Positions 1-5,210 of a stretch of 6,764 bases of DNA are shown here, piece by piece (the stretch's first letter is position 1; each line of letters opens with the position of its first letter). The stretch lies in NCBI GenBank assembly GCA_017427625.1, contig JAFRSL010000173.1, positions 1-6,764 on the forward strand, given 5' to 3'. This DNA is from Synergistaceae bacterium (GTDB taxonomy: Bacteria > Synergistota > Synergistia > Synergistales > Aminobacteriaceae). The notes below the pieces were generated by a model. It saw nothing but the letters and a program-made list of their open reading frames with translations. It made no database searches and was not told where the DNA came from. The position numbers and the translations under genes were made by a program.

Positions 1-247
1 CACGAGCGCGGGCAAGATGTACACGGCAAAAGTCTACTCAGAGATGAACTGGACGGCCTCATCTAATGTTGACTGGCTCACACTCGCTGACAGGAGCAAG
101 AGCGGAGGCGCGGCAAACGGCGATGATTTCGTCTACACAGTTACGCAGAACACCACAGGCGCGACGAGGACGGGAACTATCACGGTTACCACTGAGGACA
201 AGAAGACATACACGCTGACCTTCACGCAGTCGCCCTACGCCAACTAG
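1..247 (+). CDS. C-terminal end of a secreted/surface protein with a BACON-like domain (5' end outside window)
   Basis: The reading frame is open from base 2 and stops at TAG 245-247, so about 81 residues of a longer protein are visible. The ATG at 17 is very unlikely to be the true start, because the frame continues unbroken to the window edge and the domain would be cut. The visible sequence has the BACON pattern: a W-T-x-S-S strand, then D-W-L-T-L, a Gly-rich turn, Y-T-V-T-Q-N-T-T-G, the signature R-T-G-T-I-T-V-T-T, and a final L-T-F-T-Q strand. It is rich in Thr, Ser and Asn and has no cysteine, as is usual for exported beta-sandwich domains. In known proteins BACON domains sit in extracellular or surface proteins, often of gut bacteria, and are thought to bind carbohydrate or mucin, or to act as spacers. 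Here the domain is at the very C-terminus and no anchor or sorting signal follows it. The remaining domains, and therefore the function, cannot be seen. It converges on rdgB. Confidence 0.72.
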   Translation, partial: TSAGKMYTAKVYSEMNWTASSNVDWLTLADRSKSGGAANGDDFVYTVTQNTTGATRTGTITVTTEDKKTYTLTFTQSPYAN

Positions 248-278
248 CACACTGGTAAACTTCACGAAGCAACACGCG

Positions 279-315
279 AAAAATGCCCCCTGTGATGAGC
301 AGAGGGGTATTTTTT
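279..315. terminator. Bidirectional rho-independent terminator between convergent genes
   Basis: A run of A (279-283) precedes a GC-rich stem and a run of T (310-315) follows it. CCCC (286-289) pairs with GGGG (304-307). CTG (290-292) pairs with CAG (300-302) with A303 bulged, leaving a 7-nt loop. The outer A/T arms extend the stem through one G·T wobble (G285/T308). Read on the plus strand it ends in a U-tract 63 nt after the stop of the BACON-domain gene. Read on the minus strand it ends in ATTTTT and lies 26 nt after the stop of rdgB. It can therefore serve both convergent genes. Confidence 0.85.
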
Positions 316-341
316 GACATAAGTCATCGTAAGTTTCCCCT

Positions 342-935
342 TTATTGTGGCTGTAGAAACGCGGAGATTTTCCTGAATGCGTTAGTTCTGTGCGAGATAT
401 TATTCTTCGTTCGCGGGTCAATTTCGGCAAACGTGAGATTGTAACCGTCGGGGACAAATACGGGGTCATATCCGAATCCGTTGCTCCCCCTTGCCTCACG
501 CGATATATTCCCATAGCAATAACCCTCAGTGATCAGCGTATACTCTCCCGGAACGCAGAGGCACAACGCCGCCGCAAATCTCGCCCTCCTGTCGTCAACT
601 CCCTCAAGCTGTCCGAGAAGCCACGATGATTTGTCGCTGTCCTTCCCCTGAATTATCCGCGCTGAATACAATCCCGGCGCACCGTCGAGAGCGTCAACCT
701 CAAGCCCGCTGTCATCGGCAAGGCACGGAAGCCCCGATTTTTCCGCCCACGCACGAGCTTTGAGCATTGCGTTTTCGGCGTAAGTCTTCCCGGTCTCGTC
801 GACTATCATTCGTGAGATCTCTGGTGCAAAAATTATCTCGTCGGCAAATTTCACGCCCGCAACTTCCCGGATTATCTCGGTGAACTCTTTGTACTTCCCC
901 TGATTCCCTGTAGCGATGATCAACTTCGCGAACAT
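342..935 (-). CDS. rdgB: RdgB/HAM1 family non-canonical purine NTP pyrophosphatase (dITP/XTP diphosphatase)
   Basis: This cytoplasmic housecleaning enzyme hydrolyses ITP, dITP and XTP to the monophosphate plus pyrophosphate and keeps deaminated purines out of DNA and RNA. At 197 residues it has the usual family length. Family motifs run in order: the N-terminal nucleotide-binding stretch A-T-G-N-x-x-K (residues 8-14), Y-A-E-N-A (52-56), A-D-D-S-G-L-E-V-D (73-81) containing the probable catalytic Asp at 75 and Mg-binding acids, G-A-P-G-x-Y-S-A-R (85-93), G-S-N-G-F-G-Y-D-P-V-F (150-160) for base recognition, and S-H-R (181-183). No key residue is missing. The ATG at 935 lies 2 nt after the stop of the GerMN gene, so its ribosome binding site must lie inside that gene's last codons. 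Only a weak purine-rich stretch (GAAGAAA) is there, suggesting translational coupling. It appears to be the last gene of the group, followed by the terminator at 279-315. Confidence 0.95.
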   Translation of the reverse strand: MFAKLIIATGNQGKYKEFTEIIREVAGVKFADEIIFAPEISRMIVDETGKTYAENAMLKARAWAEKSGLPCLADDSGLEVDALDGAPGLYSARIIQGKDSDKSSWLLGQLEGVDDRRARFAAALCLCVPGEYTLITEGYCYGNISREARGSNGFGYDPVFVPDGYNLTFAEIDPRTKNNISHRTNAFRKISAFLQPQ

Positions 936-937
936 TT

Positions 938-1693
938 CTATGATTTCTTCGGGAGCTTCCAGATTGATGAGAGGTCTACCGTTCCGCCCGACTGCGGAGG
1001 CTTCGAGTCGATTAGGAATCTAACCTGCGAGATTGGGGAAAAATTTTCCTGCATTGTGCGGAGTATTCCGGTTATGAGAAGGAGTGATTTCTGCTTTCCC
1101 ATTGCGTTGAGGGCTGAGGGAAACTGCCCCGGCATGTCAAGAAAAGCGGTCTCGCCGTTCCTGAAAACGTGGAGCAGTTTCATTTTGTCGGCATTAGGGA
1201 CACCGCTCATCGCTAGAATCTCGTTTACAGCGTCCCTGATGTTGTCTTCATGTGTTCGCGCTAGAAAATTCTTCCTCGTCTCCATGAGCGCATCGTCCTT
1301 AACGTGGTAAAGATTCAGCGAAATCTGATGCACCTCTGCGCCGGAAGCAATGGCATTTCTTGCGCTTCGTTCGCGTTCCGACTCCTCGAAGTTCGACAAG
1401 TCCTCCTGATTCTCGATGCGGTTTTCGGGCTTCAAGAACAATTTTCGGTTGAGGAAGTCAACAACCCACGATGTCCCCAAATATCCCAAGACAAAGCACA
1501 GCAATATCACCCCCAAGAGCGACAGTACCCGCAGAAGAAGCGGTGTCGGTTTCCCCTCGTCGTAATCAACCGGCGCGGGTCGGGGTCTCTGCTGTTTAAC
1601 CGTGCGTTTCTGGGCCTGAGCCATAGCCTGCTGTGCCTGCCTTCGCCTGTTTGGGACTTGCCTTCCTGAGTCGTTGCGTCTTACTGGCGGCAT
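938..1693 (-). CDS. Single-pass membrane protein with extracytoplasmic GerMN domain
   Basis: The protein has 251 residues. Residues 1-50 are a strongly basic, Arg/Gln/Pro-rich tail with no signal-peptide character. Residues about 52-76 form one hydrophobic membrane helix, so the positive-inside rule places the N-terminus in the cytoplasm and the rest outside. A charged, possibly helical linker (about 85-115) leads to a GerMN domain (about 122-245). Supporting features are the I-S-L-N-L-Y opening strand, an A-V-N-E-I-L helix, N-G-E-T-A-F-L-D-M and a late T-M-Q-E-N-F…V-R-F-L-I-D segment, then G-G-T-V-D-L-S. GerMN domains are known from the spore protein GerM and from lipoproteins, and also occur in bacteria that do not sporulate. 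They are thought to act at the cell wall, but no enzymatic activity is established. The start is supported by a good purine-rich site (AAGGTG, about 10 nt upstream) that overlaps the amidase stop region. Lying 12 nt after an amidase gene, it probably works with or near that enzyme in peptidoglycan remodelling; this is inference. Confidence 0.82.
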   Translation of the reverse strand: MPPVRRNDSGRQVPNRRRQAQQAMAQAQKRTVKQQRPRPAPVDYDEGKPTPLLLRVLSLLGVILLCFVLGYLGTSWVVDFLNRKLFLKPENRIENQEDLSNFEESERERSARNAIASGAEVHQISLNLYHVKDDALMETRKNFLARTHEDNIRDAVNEILAMSGVPNADKMKLLHVFRNGETAFLDMPGQFPSALNAMGKQKSLLLITGILRTMQENFSPISQVRFLIDSKPPQSGGTVDLSSIWKLPKKS

Positions 1694-1705
1694 TTTCTTT
1701 TCACC

Positions 1706-3676
1706 TTACCTTATGTAGTTTGCGATTCCTTCGGACATTGCAGCTGCGATTCTCTGCTGGTACGGCTGTGTCATGAGAAGTCTGGACTCGTTTGCGTTTG
1801 TTACGAACCCAATCTCAAGAAGCACCGCCGGCATTCCCGCGCCCCTCAATACGAAGAAGGGAGCCTGTGCAACTCTCCTCATTTGAAGGCCGCCTCTTAC
1901 CCCAGCGTTGTAGAGCATGGCCGCGAAGTCTGTGCTCTCGGAAATCTTGTTGTTCTGCTGCATGTCGCCCAATATACGCAGTAACATCTCCGTCCTTCTG
2001 TCAACATTCGCCGTGTCCATGCCCTTGCCCTCGACGTACTCCCTGTTCTCGATTTTGGCGAGGTTCATTGCGTCTTTGTCGGTAGGAAGTGCCATGATGT
2101 AAATCTCGAAGCCCGTCATTGAGTTCTTGTTGGGGAGGGCGTTGACGTGGACGCTCACGAATAAGTCAGCATTTACATTGTTGGCAATGTCGGTGCGTTC
2201 CTGCAACTTCAGGTAAATATCCGTGTCCCTCGTCATGACTACGTTGTAGCCCTTTGCGGTCAAAGCTCTCTGAAGCTCAAGCCCGACGGCAAGGTTCACG
2301 TCCTTTTCGCGCACGCCGTTGTCCATAGCTCCGGGGTCTTTTCCGCCGTGTCCCGGGTCGATGACGATCGTCTTCCGGCCATTGTTGACCCTTCCCAGCC
2401 TCTGCGCTGCCTGTGAGCTTGTGGGGATTGTTATCGTGCTTGGAGGCGTGAGGACTGCGGGAGTCCTTGATGGCGCAGGTTCAGGGCTTGGATTGCTCGT
2501 TATGACGGGGTCAGGTCTCCTTCGAGGTGTTGAGGGAATCGGAGTCTGCGCTGTCTGACTTTGCGGGACTTGTCCGGGAAGCTGAATGTTCGTCTCAACT
2601 TTCTTCGGTGAAGTTCCGATTATGTTTGCTTCCTCTGGGTAGAAGAAATCGAACACTATACGGCGCGGATTATTGAGGACGAGTTTTTCGGCCTTAGTGA
2701 TTCCCTTAGGCGTGAAAACTAGGTCAACACCGTCAATCCCTGCCTTAATCTCTGCGTTCACGTTCGACGCGAAAGGCGAGGCTACACCTGCGGAGTTTTC
2801 GAGGCTCGATGAGAAAAGCGCGTGAAGTTTTCCACCGTCCATGAAGACTTGAGGGTCTGAACCGTCTTCGGCCATGATTACGGCGCGGATCTTCTTGTGA
2901 GTCCCCTCTTGCGTCGTCCATCGTATGACCTGAATCGTTCCGCTGTAATTTTCACCCTTCTCAGTCTTGCTGTCGTCAGGCTTGAAAGTTTCCATTCGGG
3001 GCTGTGATTTCCCCGATGATTTTTTCGCTGACGGCTTGACAGTTTGCGACGATGCGACCATAACAGGAGCTGTCTCTTGTGATGAGGCTGTGATCGCGGG
3101 CTGCTCCTGCTGAACTTGAGGAATTTGTGCTGTCTGGGGTTTTGTCCTTGCGTTTGATGTCCTGTTGAGGATAGCGTCAATGTCGATGGCTGGCTCCGGC
3201 TTCTTTGCCTGAGACGGTGCGGGCGTTGGCTCCTCAAATTCCCCGAAGTCCCTCGCGCTTGCAGGAGTAGCGGTGTAACCTGAAATCTTGGCGAATCTCA
3301 GGCGGTTTGACACACCTTTCCCTACGACAGTCTGGAACAATGCCGCTGTGCTTTGAGCGTCGAGCCAGAGTTTCCCGTTCCTCTCGAAAGGCGCAGAGTA
3401 AAGCGGGACAATGGCATAACCGTGCCACCCAGCCGCAGCTCCTTCCGAGATTCTGAGCTGTGCATTTCCACGAGTAAGCAAAAGCTCTTCGCCTGAACGC
3501 CGAACAGTGAATCCCAGCAATTTCCCTGCGTCCTCAACTGAAACGCAGAGAGTCGAATTGTTGTCGATTGAGGGGACAGCACCGACATTCCCGCTGCCCC
3601 TGTAGAGCATAGCATCAGCATAGGCGCACGCACATAACATCAGAACGAGCGCAATGCCGTATAAAAACCTTCGCAT
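1706..3676 (-). CDS. Secreted N-acetylmuramoyl-L-alanine amidase (AMIN + Amidase_3)
   Basis: This 656-residue enzyme should cut the bond between N-acetylmuramic acid and L-alanine in peptidoglycan, acting outside the cytoplasmic membrane in daughter-cell separation or wall turnover. Domains in order: an export signal (1-20); a copper-amine-oxidase-like N-terminal domain (about 25-130), a wall-associated fold despite its name; a Pro/Ser/Gln-rich linker (about 140-240); an AMIN domain (about 244-346, ending N-N-P-R-R-I-V-F-D-F), which targets amidases to septal wall; a second Pro/Ser/Thr-rich linker (347-430); and the catalytic Amidase_3 domain (about 435-656). Zinc ligands are visible as H443 (D-P-G-H-G-G), E457 (R-E-K-D) and H510 (S-V-H-V-N-A), with the catalytic glutamate E621 (L-L-E-I-G-F). 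All catalytic residues are present. The segment around 533-605 fits the regulatory/blocking helix insert seen in AmiB/AmiC-type enzymes, which is inference. The signal could be cut after A-Y-A (18-20), or be a lipoprotein signal (L-C-A-C, 14-17). The ATG lies 3 nt after the cheW stop, with GAGG about 14 nt upstream. Confidence 0.93.
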   Translation of the reverse strand: MRRFLYGIALVLMLCACAYADAMLYRGSGNVGAVPSIDNNSTLCVSVEDAGKLLGFTVRRSGEELLLTRGNAQLRISEGAAAGWHGYAIVPLYSAPFERNGKLWLDAQSTAALFQTVVGKGVSNRLRFAKISGYTATPASARDFGEFEEPTPAPSQAKKPEPAIDIDAILNRTSNARTKPQTAQIPQVQQEQPAITASSQETAPVMVASSQTVKPSAKKSSGKSQPRMETFKPDDSKTEKGENYSGTIQVIRWTTQEGTHKKIRAVIMAEDGSDPQVFMDGGKLHALFSSSLENSAGVASPFASNVNAEIKAGIDGVDLVFTPKGITKAEKLVLNNPRRIVFDFFYPEEANIIGTSPKKVETNIQLPGQVPQSQTAQTPIPSTPRRRPDPVITSNPSPEPAPSRTPAVLTPPSTITIPTSSQAAQRLGRVNNGRKTIVIDPGHGGKDPGAMDNGVREKDVNLAVGLELQRALTAKGYNVVMTRDTDIYLKLQERTDIANNVNADLFVSVHVNALPNKNSMTGFEIYIMALPTDKDAMNLAKIENREYVEGKGMDTANVDRRTEMLLRILGDMQQNNKISESTDFAAMLYNAGVRGGLQMRRVAQAPFFVLRGAGMPAVLLEIGFVTNANESRLLMTQPYQQRIAAAMSEGIANYIR

Positions 3677-3679
3677 AAA

Positions 3680-4198
3680 TTACTCGCTGTCCTCTAAAAT
3701 CTGGTCAAGCTCAAACAGATTAGACACGTCGAGAAGCAATATCAGCCTGTCATCTGCCGGTTTCGCAACCCAGAGTACATATCTTCTGTCTATTGCTGAT
3801 GATAATTTCGTTGCAACTTCAAGCTGTGAGTCGTATATCGTCAAGACTTCGCGCACCGAGTTCACGATCATTCCGAACGTTACCTCATTGACCGCGATGA
3901 CTACGATTCTTGCCTCGTCAGTGAGAGGGTGTCCGGCCATTCCGATTTTCAGGTGCATGTCGAATACAGGGACGATCGTACCGCGAAGGTTAATCACGCC
4001 TCTGATATATGCCGGAGCGTTTGGGACTCTCGTGATGAATGAGGGGACGCGGACGATTTCGCGCACCATGTTCACGTCAACGCCGAAATTCTCAAGTCCC
4101 AGCTTGAAGACAAGGTTTATATGTTCCTCGCCGAGAGACTCAACGTCAATATCCCTGAAATCCTGATTAACTTCTTTTTTTACTGGTTCGTCAGCCAT
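3680..4198 (-). CDS. cheW: CheW-like chemotaxis scaffold protein
   Basis: CheW links methyl-accepting chemoreceptors to the histidine kinase CheA in cytoplasmic receptor arrays. The 172-residue protein is of usual length for a single-domain CheW. A 25-residue charged N-terminal extension precedes the CheW domain (about 27-168). The hallmark is R-G-V-I-N-L-R-G-T-I-V-P-V-F-D (66-80), preceded by V-R-E-I-V-R-V-P (45-52) and followed by V-V-I-A-V-N, V-N-S-V-R-E-V-L (112-119) and the closing L-I-L-L-L-D-V strand (152-158). There is no receiver or kinase domain, which excludes CheV and CheA. The start is supported by GAGG 10 nt upstream of the ATG. It is the first gene of the four-gene minus-strand group, with the amidase beginning 3 nt later. 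No other chemotaxis gene is visible, so its CheA and receptors must be encoded elsewhere. It could instead serve a non-chemotactic Che-like pathway. The family call is secure; the specific pathway is not. Confidence 0.92.
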   Translation of the reverse strand: MADEPVKKEVNQDFRDIDVESLGEEHINLVFKLGLENFGVDVNMVREIVRVPSFITRVPNAPAYIRGVINLRGTIVPVFDMHLKIGMAGHPLTDEARIVVIAVNEVTFGMIVNSVREVLTIYDSQLEVATKLSSAIDRRYVLWVAKPADDRLILLLDVSNLFELDQILEDSE

Positions 4199-4306
4199 TA
4201 AAATTTCGCCTCTTTTTCTCTGTGAATTATTGTTGAATGGAGATATTTTATCCCCCGCCCTATATTAGCATACAGAGCGGGGATATTCAGGCGGCAAGTT
4301 TCTGGA
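4199..4306 (-). promoter_or_regulatory. Intergenic leader of the cheW group with possible weak promoter
   Basis: This 108-nt gap is the only sizeable non-coding stretch between minus-strand genes. It holds the hairpin at 4249-4285 and the cheW ribosome binding site. Reading the minus strand, TAATAT (4267-4262) is preceded by TGC, giving an extended -10-like element, and CTGAAT lies 17 nt further upstream (4290-4285). Each matches the sigma-70 consensus only partly (4/6 and 3/6). A second A/T-rich candidate, TAAAAT (4250-4245), lacks a recognisable -35 box. I see no clear sigma-28 (motility) promoter. A promoter is expected here if the fructokinase transcript ends at the hairpin, but the sequence does not prove it. 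Confidence 0.25.
4249..4285 (-). terminator. GC-rich hairpin after the fructokinase gene, no clear U-tract
   Basis: On the minus strand CCCCGCTCT (4282-4274) pairs with AGGGCGGGG (4261-4253) through nine pairs including one G·U wobble, with a 12-nt loop. Three further A/T pairs extend the base if C4252 is bulged. The plus-strand copy has a C/A mismatch instead of the wobble, so the fold favours minus-strand RNA. It begins 22 nt after the fructokinase stop, where a terminator would be expected. What follows is GATAAAATATC rather than a run of U, so it may be an imperfect terminator, an RNA-stabilising hairpin or part of the cheW leader. Confidence 0.4.
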
Positions 4307-5209
4307 TTATTCTTCTTCCGCCGCCATTTCAGCGAGTTTTACCGCGCCCATTATGCCCTGATTCCCGTTGAGTGCTGCGGGGGAAACGTAAGCGTTCATG
4401 TTGCGGAGTTCCTTCGTGCTGATGTATTCGTTGATGTACTCAGCGAGATACTTTCTTATCAGCGGGAAGAGCTGTGTCTGGCTCATAATTCCGCCGCCGA
4501 GAATGATCTTCTGCGGACTGAGTACAAATGTGATGTCGGTGAGTGCCTGAGCGATGTACTTTGCCTCAAGCTCCCAGACTTCCGGCATGTCAGCGAGGTC
4601 TTTTCCGGGCTTGCCCCAACGCTCCTGAACTGCCGGGCCGCTCGCCATTCCCTCGAAACATGCGCCGTGTGATGGGCAATGACCTTTGTACTCGTCGCCC
4701 TCAACTCTGGCCATGATGAGGTGTCCTGCCTCCGGGTGAAGCATTCCGTGAATGAGGTTTCCGCCTGACATTGCGCCCATTCCGATCCCTGTGCCGATTG
4801 TGAAGTAAACCGCGTCAGTGAGTCCCTTCGCGCAGCCCCACGTAGCTTCGCCGAGAAGTGAGCCGTTCACGTCCGTGTCGAACCCTATGGGGATTCCGAG
4901 AGCTTCCTTCATCGTCTGAACCATCGGGTAATTACGCCACGGGATTTTGGGGGTATTGAGGATATTCCCGTAAGTCTTTGCGCCTTTGCGGACATCAACA
5001 GGCCCGAAACACGCTATTCCGAGCGCCTTGATCTTGTCATCTTCTGGAAGTTCAGGAGCGATTTTTGCCTTAAAGTACTCGATGACTTTGGGCATTGTCT
5101 CGTCAGGTGTAGTTGTAGGGATTGACTCCTGATCCAGAATTACGCCGTTTTCGTTGCCGATAGCGCAGACCATTTTGGTCCCGCCGGCTTCTAATGCTCC
5201 GTATAACAT
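4307..5209 (-). CDS. ROK family fructokinase (YdhR/GmuE/ScrK-like)
   Basis: This 300-residue cytoplasmic kinase should phosphorylate fructose to fructose 6-phosphate with ATP. Visible motifs: phosphate-binding E-A-G-G-T-K (7-12); T-P-D-E-T (34-38); G-I-A-C-F-G-P-V-D (64-72); catalytic aspartate in D-T-D-V-N-G (D113); the second phosphate loop T-I-G-T-G-I-G-M-G (137-145); a zinc site from H163 (E-A-G-H) plus C178, H181 and C184 (C-P-S-H-G-A-C-F-E-G); S-G-P-A (190-193); and I-I-L-G-G-G (235-240). The C-x-x-H-G-x-C form and the start M-L-x-G-x-E-A-G-G-T-K closely recall Bacillus YdhR, which supports fructokinase over glucokinase or a ROK repressor; there is no helix-turn-helix. I chose the ATG at 5209. 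A longer reading from a TTG at 5230 is possible, but that TTG abuts the GGGAGG ribosome binding site and would translate through it. The ATG lies 1 nt after the enzyme I stop, indicating coupled expression. Related ROK kinases can accept mannose, so the substrate is likely but not proven. Confidence 0.9.
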   Translation of the reverse strand: MLYGALEAGGTKMVCAIGNENGVILDQESIPTTTPDETMPKVIEYFKAKIAPELPEDDKIKALGIACFGPVDVRKGAKTYGNILNTPKIPWRNYPMVQTMKEALGIPIGFDTDVNGSLLGEATWGCAKGLTDAVYFTIGTGIGMGAMSGGNLIHGMLHPEAGHLIMARVEGDEYKGHCPSHGACFEGMASGPAVQERWGKPGKDLADMPEVWELEAKYIAQALTDITFVLSPQKIILGGGIMSQTQLFPLIRKYLAEYINEYISTKELRNMNAYVSPAALNGNQGIMGAVKLAEMAAEEE

Positions 5210-5210
5210 A

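Noticed and set aside
59..514. 151-codon open frame on the minus strand
   Set aside because: It overlaps the end of rdgB in another frame, runs through the terminator and is antisense to the BACON-domain gene; no family features.
1304..1669. 121-codon plus-strand open frame
   Set aside because: Antisense shadow of the GerMN gene, whose membrane helix and domain are clear.
2878..3633. Several minus-strand open frames (64-119 codons) inside the amidase gene
   Set aside because: Alternative-frame shadows of the low-complexity linker and N-domain; the amidase frame runs unbroken with signal, AMIN and catalytic domains.
3654..4166. 170-codon open frame on the plus strand, antisense to cheW
   Set aside because: It lies wholly opposite a clear CheW domain, has Ser/Thr-rich composition typical of an antisense frame, and shows no recognisable motif.
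4199..4306. Sigma-28 motility promoter upstream of cheW
   Set aside because: A GGGGATAA string resembles part of the -10 element, but no TAAA-like -35 lies at the right distance.
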